A stretch of DNA of 64,000 bases from Babylonia areolata (taxonomy: Eukaryota > Mollusca > Gastropoda > Neogastropoda > Buccinidae), in assembly GCF_041734735.1 (NCBI RefSeq), contig NC_134899.1, forward strand, positions 6,160,149 to 6,224,148. The letters are read 5' to 3'. Below, in pieces: positions 44,004-55,731 of the stretch (the first letter of the stretch is position 1; the number at the start of each line of letters is the position of its first letter). Under the pieces are notes generated by a model. It saw only the letters and a list, made by a program, of their open reading frames with translations, made no database searches and was not told where the DNA came from. The translations under genes and the position numbers were made by a program.

Positions 44004-44700
44004 GTTCCAATATCCTGTTGCTCCCACAGTGTAGGCATGCATACACTCACATACCTCATCCTCTACCCCACCTCCCCCTCACACACGCACGTGCACAGAA
44101 CTCTCCTGACACTTGTGTACACTTACACTCTCGCGCATGCACAAACGCACTCAAAAACACAGACCCACACATGCACACAAACACACACATACACACACGC
44201 ACAGAGGCTGCCACTGATTGGCCGCAAGAGGGATGGGAAAAGATCTCTGATGTCAAGAACGTGGCGTCTAGTGTGTTGCTCAGTCTGTTGTATTTGGAAA
44301 AGCCCACAGAGACTCTGTTCCGTTTTGAAGAAATTTGCGCAATGTTGGTTTGGAAATGATGCCGATATTTGTTTGATTTGCAAAGCATCGTGCTCTACCT
44401 TTCATGTTAGACTTAGGGCCGCTCCCTCTCTCTGCTTTTATTTCTTTGAGGCGATCGATGGTGTGATGGCCTTGTACCTGTTCTTCTTGATATTCTTTGA
44501 CTTTTCTGAGGATTTCCGATTTTCCTAGATGTAGGCCGCTCGTTCGTGTTCCGTTACCAGCAAGTCTGTCAGCTCGCTCATTTCCCTTAACACCTGCATG
44601 TCCCGGGCAGTATGACCATGTGAGTTTTTTAATCTGAAAGTTGCGCATTGCCTTATGCCACTCTGGGCTTCCCATTCCTTCCCATGACCAGCTGAGATGA

Positions 44701-44892
44701 AATAGACATATCGATTCTGTTGCCAATAATGTCAGTGACATTATGAACATCAAGAATAAATGTAATGACCGTTTCTCATTCACGATCACCCAGTCAAGAA
44801 GCACTTTCTGGTACATATGCTCCTCGTACATTCACATTTACACATATATGTATACAGAGTAACATCTACATAGTTTTTACCTACATTCGCTG

Positions 44893-44939
<47 letters not shown>

Positions 44940-45039
44940 CTCACATAATTATACACACACACTCTCTCTCTCTTTCTTTCTCTTCCTCCCTCAGACACAC
45001 ACACGCACTCTCTCTCTCTCTCTCTCTCTCATGGATTTG
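44701..45039. other. no gene; (CA)n and (TC)n microsatellites
   Basis: CA run at 44897-44935 and CT runs near 44961 and 45008-45030. Confidence 0.7.
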
Positions 45040-45052
45040 TCCAATCCAGTCC

Positions 45053-45063
45053 AAGATGGCGGC
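45053..45063 (+). promoter_or_regulatory. YY1-type motif at the LINE 5' end
   Basis: AAGATGGCGGC, the consensus YY1 core, lies within about 15 bases of the apparent 5' start. Mammalian L1 has a YY1 site at a similar place; function here is inferred only. Confidence 0.35.
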
Positions 45064-46409
45064 ACCAGCAGGTCACGTCTGTGATCGTTCGCGTATTATT
45101 GCGTTTTAAACGTGATTCATAGCGTGTTATCAGCTGGTGTGTAAAGTGACGTGCTGTACTTATGTGTTATTCGCGCATCGATTTTTAGCGCAATTGTGTG
45201 TTTTTAGTGATTTTTGTGTGGTTTATTTCACATTTTTTTACATATTTTTGGTGCTGTGAAGAGAGGAGAGACGTTCCCCAGAAAGCGTGGCCCTTCAGTG
45301 TTACCACACCAAGTGTTCGCTGAATCTTCTCGGCGTGCCTGAGCAGGACGCTGAGCCGGCCAAGAGTGATTAACTTCGACCGACTCTCCCGTTGTCATGG
45401 GTGTCAGACGTCTTCAAGTTCCCATTCACATGGTCATCCACCGTACGTCAAATGAGGCATGGACTCCTTAGTGACAAGTGTACAGGCTGTTAAGCCTGTA
45501 CTTAAAGGTACATTGGACACCAAGCAAAAAACGTTCCGATGTGCTGAACAACAAACTTTGAAGAAGTGGCGTGATGCTCTTGCATTGCGTTACTTCAACA
45601 ATCCCGATATCGACTCTCAACTTCAAAGTGGTATGGGAAGATAGGGATCATGGAGACAACATTTTACAGGTCCCACTCAACTGTGCTGAGCCTTCTCAGC
45701 ATAATTTAGCGAAAACGTTTGTACAAGTATACAAAAACAATGATGAAAAATGCATTACAATAACTTTATACTTTCTTAAAAAGACAACACGGAAAAAGGG
45801 TGCTGGTTCATGTCTGATACAGGGCAACCAGTGTCAGACATGGGTCAGGTGTGAGTTTGACGTGCTCTGCTCTATCGTCAGCAAACTTCAGGACCCAGCG
45901 CCGTCCCTCCGACATTGCTGCCAATTGGAGACAGTGATTCTTCAGAGGACTGCAATGATCAACGTTCGCTGTCAGTCACTGATAGCACACCCACTGACCT
46001 CGGACCATCTGTCAGTGATACCAACACCACGACAGACAGCCCCATGTCTACAACTGGTGACGGCACTGACATCCTACCTGTTCCAGTGTGTGTCAGTGCT
46101 GTCTGGACGACACCCATCAGGACCTCCGGACCCCCGACTGTCCCTCCCACCCCCTGACTGACAGTGACCAGCATCAGGATGCTGAGGTGCAGCAGACAGA
46201 CACTGGCACAACACCCTGCGTGGACAGCCACCCCTCTGCCCCTACACAGGAGGACACTGCTGACCAGCCTCCAGACACACCCAGCACTGAATCTCTGTCA
46301 TCGCCAACGGAAGATGGAACTGACACTAATCCAGAGATCACCCCGACACTCCAAGGTGACAGTAACAACACCCATGATCCCACTGACACCAAAGCCTTAG
46401 TGAACACAG

Positions 46410-47480
46410 ATGACAGTGTATGTGTGCAGTGTCTGCAGTTTGTCAGTGAACCTATGCATCAAGGACCTAGATGCAGACATCAAATCCCACATTGACCACA
46501 AGCTGAAAATAATAACGCAGACAGTGCAGCAAAAAATTGACAGTCTGCAGACAGAATGTAATGTCTTGCGCAGTCTACTTAAAGACCAAAATAAACTGAT
46601 AAATAGCATATCAGACCGCCAAAAACACACAGTTAAATCAAAGAGTGACTGCAGTGGGATGACAACTAAAATTTCACCCAATGAAGAACAATCTGATTGT
46701 ATCCAGTCAATCAAGCCAAAAGTATATGCTGATGTTAATATGGCTAACACAAATGTTGCAGATAAAACTGATGATTGTTAAGTAGTTAGTGTGTCTCCAC
46801 CTGTAGCTGACACTGGTACCGTCACAACGGACAACACAGAAAGGACTACATCAGACAAACTAATAATCAACAAGAAAAGTGACCCTACCCCAAGGTTCAA
46901 GCTACGCTTCCCCGCCCAAGGAAAACTTATCAGTTTTCTTATTGGGGATTCGAACCTCCAGTCCATGGACAGACAAAGGTTGGACAGAACAGGGCACACT
47001 CATGTCCGCACAATACCGGAGGCTAAAGTGACTGACGTCACTGCTGCTCTCCAAGACAGCCCGGTGCGGGAGGACGCACAGCGGGTGGTATTGCATGTGG
47101 GGGGTAATAACATTCACAAACACTACACCACTGACACACTGAAGCGTGACTTTAGTGACCTCCTGACTCAGCTCAAAAAAGTTTTTCCTGCAGCCAAAAT
47201 AGTTGTCTCTGCGCTCCTTCCCAGAAAATCAGCTCCCTTGCGATTCATAAACCTTTCTAAATAATGAACTGCATGCGGTATGTGGTATGCGCAGACAAGA
47301 GAATAATTTTTCTGTTCGAAAACAAATTTGTTGACACAAATTCCCAAATGGTGAAACCTTGTTTCACAACTGACGGCGCCCATCTGTCCGCCAGGGGTCT
47401 GTCGCTATGGTTACGTCAAGTCAGTCAGTTTCTCGGTCTCCGCACAAACCGTCCCTCACGGTTTAGTGACGGCAGAGCAG
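46410..47480 (+). pseudogene. LINE ORF1: coiled coil and SGNH esterase
   Basis: The first part has a CSVC motif, then a heptad-like helix with HIDHKLKIITQTVQQKIDSL and LRSLLKDQNKLINSISDR. The second has FLIGDSNLQSMDRQRL (block I, Ser in GDSN), VVLHVGGNNIHKH (block III) and TTDGAHLSARGLSLWL (block V, Asp and His of the triad). Such enzymes cleave ester bonds; in CR1-like LINEs the domain is thought to act in membrane or RNP handling. One frame change near 47264 and a stop near 46779 split it. All three catalytic blocks survive. Confidence 0.75.
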
Positions 47481-48344
47481 GCCCGGCACTTAGCGAGGGC
47501 CGCGTGGCTCAAGAGACAATGGCTGGTCACCGGGCCGACCGTCTACAACCTCCACCATCCAGAACACAAGACACTCAAGTGACGCAGTGCGGGCCAAACC
47601 AGTCTGAACCATCGGCGAGCTCTGAGCACGCTGAACAGGGCAGTCAGACTGGTCAACAAAAAAAAACGAGTCAAATTCGTTTGACCAGTCAAACAATAGT
47701 GGTCAAATCCCAGTCAGTCAGTCAACGTGTGGCCCCCACTTTGCATTACCACCCATGCCGCATTAAACAAACCCAGCCAGCCAGTGTCCATGTTTCCCCC
47801 CTTTTGGCCTTTCCCTCCCTTCTCCCCTATGCCCTTCAACCCCTGGCTTCAACACATGCAGCGCCTCTACCCTTCAGTCTCTCCTTAACTCGACTGAGGG
47901 ACCCACTTTTTGTGGAAAATCCAACTTCGTTTTCCCATCTTCGTTTTCCCCCGGCTTACTGTGGATGGCCGTTGTGACAAACAAGTGTCAACCCCCGCCT
48001 GATTCGGTTTCGTGTCCCCCACTCTCCTTTTATTGTCTTGGATTTTTTTTTTTTTTTTTTTTTCCAATTTCCTGTGTTTATGTTTTTCATCCAGTGACTT
48101 TTTTTCTTCTTCTTCGTAATCATTTCGTGTGGACCTTGTGATTCTTTTTTTTCTCTTAGCACTTGCATATAAACAAATTGTGTGTGTGTGCATTGATTTT
48201 TTTTCTTTGTTTGCTTTTCTTTCTTTTTTTGTTTTCATTAATTTTGCCCTGAATTGTTCTGAAGTGTTTTGTGAAAATATTGTTTGCTTCACCCATCCAG
48301 CAATTTCAGGTGGTATGATGATTTCGTCATCATGGCGGACAAAG
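47481..48344. other. LINE inter-ORF region, low complexity
   Basis: Pro/Ser-rich frame remnants, then T-rich DNA with a T run near 48041-48063. No further domain seen. Confidence 0.5.
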
Positions 48345-49330
48345 TACAGGATCTGGTGGCACGGATATTATCATTCTTGGTGACTTTAATATAGATTTTC
48401 AAAAACCTCATTGGGCATGGGATTCTACCATATCTCTATTTAATTTACACCAAGTGATACAGTCAGCAACACGAGTTACGTCATCCAGCTCAACTCTGAT
48501 TGACCACATCTATGTTAATAATCCAGACACAGTCGTAAGTGCTCAAGTACACCAGACCAGTATCAGTGACTACTTCACTATACAGTGTACAGTTGCCTGT
48601 AAGATACCAACAGCTGGTACAAGAACCCACTCCACCATCACGTATCGATCGTATAAGTACTTTAACGAAGTTGATTTTCTCCATGATCTTAGTGAATGCT
48701 CATTTATGGAAATTTATGAATCTAACGATCCAGATGAAGCGGTCGCGGCATTTCATAGAATCTTTTTATCTGTTTATGACATGTATGCCCCAGTTAGAAG
48801 AAAACGGGTAGGAAATTCATCAACACCTCCTTGGTTTACTGTCATCATATCAACAGCGATCAAAATTAGAGATAAACTTAAGAAAGACAAAAACTATTCC
48901 GCGTTTAAGCAACAAAGAAAGCACGTGAAGTTCTTAGTCCGTCAGGCCAAAAAGACATATTTTAACAGGATAGCGACGTCAGAATCAGACAATATTTCAT
49001 CCATATGGAAAGCTCTCAATGCTCTGACCAATAAGTCCTTTCCTGGTAAATCATTGAAATCTGATTGTTTCACAGCAACAGAGTTTAACAACTACTTCCT
49101 ATCAATCGCGGAAAGTTTGACAAATCGTCTGAAACAAAACTCAGATCAGTATAAATGTCCAGCCAGTCTAGAATCATTTTGTTCAGACAGGCTCAGCCAT
49201 CAAGATACATTTCACATTCCACAGCTAACCGTCTATGAGGTCGGTAAATACATATCCAACCTTGGACAAAAAAAAATACACATGGCCGTGACGGACTCAG
49301 CAATAAAATTCTGCTTCTATCTGTTTCTTG
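48345..49330 (+). pseudogene. LINE ORF2: endonuclease end and RT linker
   Basis: IIILGDFNIDFQKPHWAWDS (catalytic GDFN), then SSSTLIDHIYVNNPD and SISDYFTIQC (the terminal SDH-type site is S-D-Y). A helical linker with WFTVIISTAIKIRDKLKKDK and VRQAKKTYFNRI leads to FNNYFLSIAESL. One frame of more than 300 codons stays open to 49425, but LINE similarity stops near 49330. Confidence 0.75.
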
Positions 49331-49334
49331 CTGT

Positions 49335-49700
49335 TGCTGTGTCAGTTATCCCCGGAGGTCGGCATTCACCTTCTTCATCTGGTCCACCTCCTCCCTTACC
49401 TTGTCTTTTTCTTTCTGAATCGTAAATACTGCGTTTTCAAGCATCTCTGTTCTTTTGGTCATTGTTGTCATTACTTGGTCTATTTTTTTCTTCCATATTC
49501 TTAATGTCTTCTCTTGTTGCCATGTTGACTTGCGTTTTAATGATCTGTTCTGAAGTATCTTCACAGTCTAGTTCTTGTTCACTTATCTCACCATCTTGTG
49601 TTTTTTTTTCTTATCCTGTTAACAGAACTGTGTCCAGGTTGTGGGCTTGCCGCTGAATCGCTTGCCGATGAAGTCGACGATAGTTTCCTCTTATTGCCTT
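49335..49700 (-). mobile_element. LINE ORF1 N-terminal coiled-coil fragment
   Basis: Minus strand: TSEQIIKTQVNMATREDIKN and IDQVMTTMTKRTEMLENAVF, KEKDKVREEVDQMKKVNADL. This is a coiled coil like that of L1/Tx1-type ORF1. It meets the plus-strand LINE head-on at 49330. Confidence 0.5.
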
Positions 49701-51269
49701 TGGTTGAAATGTATTTATTTGTAGTCGTGCTCGTTTTTATATTTGTAAAGAGATACGTTTTTCGAAACCCACTCTATGAAAAAAACCCAAACGTCTTAAC
49801 CTAATTTTACGGACGCGGTGGTGTACCGTATGGAAATCTTGATCCACGAAGTCAAAGATGATATCACTGAAGAAGCAATGCTATAAGCTAGCAACAAGGA
49901 AGATTTTTCAAAGAGCAATGCACATTGCATAACCCACCGTTCTATTTTCAAAGGATGTCGCCACGCTTAATCCGTTTCATCCACAACTGCTCGCATGGTC
50001 ACCGCCGGGATGAAGAACACAAAACAGCTAAAACTTCGGAATTCTTGCACAAAAATGCAAAGAAATATTCTTCTTCACCCGCCACGCCGCCTTAGTTATT
50101 CATATATTTTTGTTATAGCTTGAAATTCCATTGAAAATCCACATAAATCGTTAAAACAGTTGACAAAAACGACCAGCCAAAAAATAAGTCCGAACAGTTC
50201 GGTGGGCAAAAGTAAATTTCCGTGGCCTCACAATTAGCTTCAAGGTGCTGAATTGTGTGGCTTCGTGTGGAAAACAATTGTGAAACCATCACAGAACACT
50301 CTAAATACGTTTAAAATCAGTCGGCTTTATTCCTGTGAGTGTTAGAGGAGGGAGGTGGTAGATGCTCGGTGGGTAAACGTCATTTTCCTGACTAATATCG
50401 CTTATTTGCACGATCTTTATACAATGTGTTTCGAACAATTCTTCAAATCGGTATTCATTGTATTCTGAAGCAGGGAAAATGACATAAAAATGTTAGCCAC
50501 AAAAACCACACGATTTTGCGATTAAAAGGCGATTCCTGGCAAAACAGCATTTTGGGTGTAAGGGAAGCAAATCGACCAGTGTGACTCCCCAAAGGACCAA
50601 ATGTTCATCCGAAGGTACTGAAATAATTTTTAGAGGACCCCATGCAGATCTCTGTATAAAAAAGATTTCGGAATTAATGATATTGAAGTAATAAAATAAA
50701 ACTGCAGGACAATTTTACGTTAATTCGTCGAAGATTTGATACCAGGCCAATACAAGCCTTAATTGTGAAAGAATAAATGATGATATTTTAATTCTGAATA
50801 ATTGTGCGAATAGAAAAGACCCTATTGAAAAAGAAAATATATGTGGTGGTTTCCTTTATATAGATATGATTTATGGGGGTTTAAAGTTGAAGCTTGTAAT
50901 TTTATTGACTGGGGCGCGAGAGGGTACTCTTGTGCCAAGATCAGTAACTTTAAGTGCGTCCCAATTTTTTTGTTGGGAACATGTGAAAATGAGTTCAGCA
51001 GACTCTAAAGAACATTTTAAGACTAGTCTGTATCATACCTGGGGTTGGTGGGAGGGGGGGGGGGGGTGTGTGTGCACGGTAACCCCCTCGGCCTTGCGGT
51101 CTGTGGTATTCAAAATCAGCCGTGCAATGCTGGTTGTCATGTCGGAGATTTCTTGTATTGTTCACCCATTCTTCTGCCAATGTTCATTTTCAAAGTGACA
51201 TTGTAGTGGGTTTTTTTTATTGTAATTTTAGTATTCAAATGACGTAAACTGTCAAAATAAATGTTGCAG
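49701..51269. other. no gene recognised; G run near 51053
   Basis: About 1.5 kb of intron without a recognisable element. A run of 12 or more G lies at 51054-51067. Confidence 0.5.
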
Positions 51270-51417
51270 GTCCTGGCTTACGCAGTGGAGCAGATCAACA
51301 AGAAGCATATACTGCCAAACAATCTGACATTGGGATTTATATTACTGGACGACTGTGGAAGCAGCAGGGTCATTGCAAAGCAAGCTTTGGCTTTTGTTCC
51401 GCAACCTGATTGCCCAG
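51270..51417 (+). CDS. class C GPCR, second coding exon
   Basis: Acceptor ATGTTGCAG| before GTC, donor CCAG|GTATTC, phase 0 in and phase 1 out. It encodes VLAYAVEQINKKHILPNNLT, LGFILLDDCGSSRVIAKQAL and AFVPQPDCP. The A-x-E-x-I-N-x-x-x-x-L-P-N-x-T-L-G pattern followed by D-C is diagnostic for class C ligand-binding domains (lobe 1 helix and next strand). N-N-L-T is a potential N-glycosylation site. The intron after it holds a decayed L2-like LINE and the N5 fragment. Confidence 0.88.
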
Positions 51418-51465
51418 GTATTCTTTTTTTGGGGGCTGGGGGGTGGAGGTTGTTTTTTGTAGCCC

Positions 51466-51504
51466 CACCACACACACACACACACACACAAAAGCGCGCG
51501 CACG

Positions 51505-51535
<31 letters not shown>

Positions 51536-51552
51536 GTATATATATATACATA

Positions 51553-51609
<57 letters not shown>

Positions 51610-51610
51610 T
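51466..51610. repeat. (CA)n/(TA)n/(TG)n compound microsatellite
   Basis: CA, then GCGCGCAC, CA, TA with CATATG, TG and TA blocks; parts are self-complementary. Confidence 0.95.
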
Positions 51611-51624
51611 TATGATATAATGAT

Positions 51625-52985
51625 AATAATAATAAGAACTGAACATTTATCAGCGCTCTCATCATTGCAGAAAGCGCCTTACAATCCATACAGACTCGCA
51701 TAGGAAACACACTCAGTCCTCAACTCACAATTATGCACAATAAACATATATATGAACAAACTAATTCGTACGTACAATACATACATACAACGTACACACA
51801 ATACAGCGTTATAAATATACCTACACAACCAGCTAGCTACTTTCATGTATGGGAGAGGGTCGAGAGGAATCGCTGCTGGAAGAGGAAAGTCTTGAGGTTA
51901 GATTTAAAGGAAGGCAGTGAGGGGCTGTGACGTACGTGTTGAGGCAAAGAGTTCCATATTTCAACAGCAGATCATGAAAAGGCTCAAACACCGTACTGTT
52001 TTCTTTTTTTTTATTTTGGGACACGGAAGGTTCTATCATCTGCAGCAGAGCGAAGAGAGTGGGAGGGTACATAGATTCGAACGATGTCAGAGAGGCATCA
52101 GGGTGCACTTCCTGATATGACATGGTAGCAGACAAGCAGCTTTGTATTTGATTCTTTGCTCTATGGTAACCAGTGCAACTCTTTTAGAAGGGGTGTGCAG
52201 TGTGCGGATCTTTTTGCTTTATCAATTAGTTTGGCGGCGGAATTTTGTACCTGCTATAGTGGTATGAGGAGTGTTTGCGCACAACCGATGAGAAGAGAGT
52301 TGCAATAGTCTAATCAAGAGAGTATGCATGAACTAGTGTTTTGGTTACGTCGAGTGTGAGGTAGCTGCGTATGGAGCTGATTCGTCTGAGTTCAAAGTAG
52401 GCTGCTTGACAGGTTTTGCTGATGTGATACTGCATGGAAATATCTTGATCGAGGAAAGAACCAAGGTCACGGACATGATCAGAGAATGAGATAGAAGACT
52501 TTCGAGATTGACAGTGGAAGACAGGGAAGTGGCATCTGATGGAGGAAGGAGTCTGAGGGCTTCAGTCTAACCATAGTTTAGTTTCAGTTTATTTTCTGTC
52601 ATCCAATTTTTCACTTTTGCGACAGTCTTGGAGAGTCAGAAGATGTTCTTAATTTGGAGGGGAATCAGAATGTTTAAGTTGAGTATCATCAGCATACATT
52701 TCATGACGGATGCAATAAGTGTCAATGAAGGGTGTGAGTGGAGTGGTGTAGAATATGAAAAGCACTGGGCCGAGTACAGAGCTTTGGGGAACGCCGAAAT
52801 TAAGAGTGGATTCAGAAGATCTGTTTCCGTTTACAAGGACAATTTGCTTTCTGTCAGAGAGATCAGATCGAAACCAGTTGAGGGCAGTGCTTGTAATTCC
52901 AAATGTTTGATTCAGATGTGAAAGACGTATATCGTATCGAAGGCTGCAGAAAGGCCCAAAAGTAGAACAGAAATTTTAACTTGGT
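51625..52985 (-). mobile_element. L2-like LINE, 5'-truncated
   Basis: Minus strand, from the right: LLNSLDQVKISVLLL, TSTALNWFRSDLSDRKQIVL, GVPQSSVLGPVLFIFYTTPL, and MYADDTQL with the catalytic ADD. Then VRDLGSFLDQDISMQYHISK, AAYFELRRISSIRSYLTLD and KTLVHAYS. The 3' end has AGGCGCTTTCTGCAATG and GAGCGCTGATAAATG, a hairpin-forming GCGCT pair like the ends of vertebrate L2, then a (TTA)n tail at 51625-51645. Many stops; old. Confidence 0.8.
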
Positions 52986-53104
52986 CTAGAGAATTCAACA
53001 GATCATTTACATACATACATGAGAAGGGCATACTCATACACATACATAACACAATGCATGTATGCATCTAGCACTTGCACGATAAATTTATGGATTATAC
53101 ATAC

Positions 53105-53112
53105 ATACATTT

Positions 53113-53170
<58 letters not shown>

Positions 53171-53175
53171 GGAAA
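53105..53175. repeat. (CA)n(TA)n microsatellite
   Basis: CA run followed by TA run. Confidence 0.95.
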
Positions 53176-53485
53176 TACATACATGAATGGCAAGCATCGT
53201 CATATTTGTTAAGGTGTGTAAACACTATGAAGTGACACAGTCCGTGAAGTTATCCATGAGATATGCATGATACGTATTTTTGAAAACATTAAGGCTCTTG
53301 TGTACATTAAATGAAGACAATATGGCAATCCACAAACAACTACCAGAGTTAATAGGGCTAGACTGGAAGAGATCTGTTCTTGGAAGAGGGATATTGATCT
53401 TATGTACATTGCGAATCGGTTTAAGTTTCGAATCTTCTTCTGATAGACATGGGGACAACAGACAGACATTATCTTATACATAAAA
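53176..53485 (-). mobile_element. LINE RT C-terminal fragment
   Basis: The minus strand reads NIPLPRTDLFQSSPINSGSC then LWIAI...FNVHKSLNVFKNTY. This R-T-x-L-F-Q-S-S...LWN-x-LP...L-x-x-F-K pattern is the C-terminal end of CR1/L2-type LINE proteins. Confidence 0.55.
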
Positions 53486-53559
53486 ACAGATTTATCATTT
53501 GTCAGTTTCTGTTGGAGAGGTAGAATATTTAATTCTTTGTGGTCAGAAATAGAACTGTC

Positions 53560-54364
53560 GTCATACGCCTCGGATTTGATCTCTGCACCTTCTGAACTTT
53601 CCATGGGAATACCACAAGGATCTCCACTCTCTCCTGTCCTCTGCAACGTCTACACGAGTGGCCTTGCAGACTGAAACAACAATGGAGTAGCTCGGGTGCT
53701 TACTGTCGTTGTTAATGGCCTGATTTTCCAAACTTTGGGAGGATACTCAAGAAGGAACTACAGCCGTCCAGGAACAACTGAAGAACATCGCCCAGTGGTG
53801 CAAGGACACAGGATCTTCCATCAATCAAGCGAAAGCCCAAACGTTGCTGTGCACTCTCAACAACAAACCTGCGAGCAAATCACGACCAGCTGTGTCATTC
53901 GACAGAATTCAGATCGAAAAAAACGAATGCCTACGCTACCTAGGAATACAGTTCGACAGGATGTTGACCTTCAGAAACAAACTGAAAGTACTGTTCTCAA
54001 ATGCAAAAAGGGTCTTTCAATTTTAAAGGCAATGGCAGCCAACAGCATCTAACAACGCCACCTCAATCGGATATATCAATCACTCATTCTCACTGTGATC
54101 GACTAAGGACTTGGGCTAAAAACACTGTCAGGGCTAAAAACACGGTCACAAAGCAGCAGCTTCCTAAAATTAGAAAGAGTCCAAAATGAGGGTATGAGGC
54201 TGATCCTTGGAGACTATGTGATACATGCTTGACCTTCCTTCAATGCAGGCCTGAAACAAGTTAGAACAGGTTGAGACCAACTGTGGAAGCTGAGATACTT
54301 AGCCTAGGAATGTGCGAGTGGCGGAAAGAAGGAGGGGGGTTGCAGGGTAATGGAAGATTGTGTG

Positions 54365-54397
<33 letters not shown>

Positions 54398-54778
54398 CGG
54401 GGCTCGTGTGCTTTTATATGTAGTTGGGCCTGTGCACTTTTATTCGTGCTTTCATATCTGTGAAACTGCATGTTTGTTGCGAATCTGTTGTGCATGTGTG
54501 TGTGTGTGTGTGTGTACATGTCTGCATGTTTTACACTTATTTGCCTATTTGTTTATCTATGATCATTATTGTCTTTTTATTTAATTTATATTTTTGTTTA
54601 TTTTATTTTTCAAAATATTTTCCTCCGCATTTTAATTCATTACATATCTGCTTACTAGGAAAATCTCATTTATTCATTTATTTGTCTAATTATTCATTCA
54701 GTGATTTGATAATGGATACGTTTTTTGATATTTTATTATTATCATTCTAAAAATTATTTTCCCTCAAGGCCTGTTCTA
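53560..54778 (+). mobile_element. Nimb/I-like LINE, old internally deleted copy (N5)
   Basis: The plus strand matches the RT of copy N4: SMGIPQGSPLSPVLCNVYTS, then KAQTLLCTLNNKPASKSR-like residues and KNECLRYLGIQFDRMLTF. From 54360 it matches the LINE 3' UTR (TTTCATATCTGTGAAACTGC and GCATGTTTTACACTTATTTG). RNase H is absent, so a deletion joins the RT end to the 3' UTR. Similarity ends at TCCCTCAAGGCCTG, the first stem of the cloverleaf module, which is lost. Confidence 0.8.
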
Positions 54779-55108
54779 ATGAATGGATTGGTCAGTTTTA
54801 ACCCGATACTTGCCTTTCGTTGCACTGTTAACGCCTACAGGACGTAACTCTCTCGTCCAGTTTTCATCAACAAGTCACGGTTGACAGTTGAAGGGAAACA
54901 GCCCACTTTGTTTTTTTCCTATCTTCCAGAATGTTTGAAGTCGTCCGACGTGTGTGGTCTGTACTGTATGACTCATACTCTTCTTCTCTCTTCCTTGAAC
55001 CCATCTTTTTCTTTTTCAAAATTTCACTCTCTCCCTCTCCCTCTCTCCACTCTCTCACCCTCCCACCCTTTTCCTGTCCTCTTAAACCCACCACTCTTTT
55101 CCCATCTT

Positions 55109-55162
<54 letters not shown>

Positions 55163-55202
55163 TCTCCCTCCCTCTCTCTCTCTACAAAATGGTTCTGTAC
55201 AG
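54779..55202. other. receptor intron 2 end; (TC)n tract 55120-55185
   Basis: No element recognised. The long CT run forms a polypyrimidine tract before the exon 3 acceptor. Confidence 0.65.
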
Positions 55203-55395
55203 ACGCAGGGAGCAACAGCCTGCGTTATTACGACGTGGTGGCGGTGATGGGATCCAGAACCAGCGATCTGACAATGACCGCAGCAAAGATCCTGAAGACG
55301 GCAAATATGCCCCAGATCAGTTTTTATGCCACCAACGATATACTCAGTGACTACAAGCGCTTTCCTAACATTTTAAGAAACATTTCACCTGACAG
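55203..55395 (+). CDS. class C GPCR, third coding exon
   Basis: Acceptor TTCTGTACAG|AC after a long CT tract, donor GACAG|GTCTGT, phase 1 in and phase 2 out. With the carried base it encodes DAGSNSLRYYDVVAVMGSRT, SDLTMTAAKILKTANMPQIS and FYATNDILSDYKRFPNILRN, then ISPDR. V-A-V-x-G-x-x-x-S-x-x-T plus P-Q-I-S-x-x-A-T-x-x-x-L-S-D...F-P-x-x-L-R-x-x-x-x-D are core class C signatures (ligand-pocket Ser/Thr region). The next exon should start in phase 2; none is recognised up to 64000. Confidence 0.9.
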
Positions 55396-55683
55396 GTCTG
55401 TTCTTATCATTATTTTCAGCTATTCGTTCATTTATCTTTTGATTTTTTTTCACTTCTCTATCCTGTCTTCTTCCCAGCAAGGAAATAACTTCAACCAAAA
55501 AGGTAGTTCTTACCAATTGTGTTCGCAGTGATTAGAGTGATGGACAAACAGAAAAAAGTTGAGCGGTTATTCATTTGATCCACTGGCCAGCATTGCAGAT
55601 GTCTGAATCTTTCAGGTCTTGATATTTGACTATGTCACAAAAGAACGAGAACCCTTCTTGGCTGACGTGTTATTCCTTTTGAT

Positions 55684-55731
<48 letters not shown>

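Larger units (their letters stand above)
43319..44700 (-). mobile_element. Nimb/I-like LINE 3' part (copy N1)
   Basis: Minus strand: the RNase H end (KKLTWSYCPGHAGVKGNERA then DRLAGNGT), a C-terminal tail with SEILRKVKEYQEEQVQGHHT, a stop, and a ~700-bp 3' UTR rich in TG/TA microsatellites. The end is the 108-bp cloverleaf module and a (CTGAAA)n tail at 43319-43340. RNase H after RT in a single LINE points to the I/Nimb group. The 5' break is near 44700. Confidence 0.85.
45040..49330 (+). mobile_element. CR1/L2-superfamily LINE with esterase ORF1
   Basis: About 4.3 kb on the plus strand: a 5' UTR opening with a CAAGATGGCGGC motif, an ORF1 with coiled coil and SGNH-esterase blocks (46.4-47.5 kb), a spacer, then the end of the endonuclease and the RT linker. 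It breaks off at the start of the RT (GRDGLSNKILL-like residues near 49290-49320), where another LINE lies in the opposite direction. Most of the endonuclease is also missing, so there is an internal deletion near 48.3 kb. The SGNH esterase in ORF1 is a known feature of CR1-group LINEs. Confidence 0.75.
36213..51269 (+). other. receptor intron 1 (GC-AG), about 15 kb
   Basis: The intron starts GCAAGTAAC and ends ATGTTGCAG. Phase 0 on both sides. It holds at least eight LINE fragments on both strands and several long microsatellites. Confidence 0.65.
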
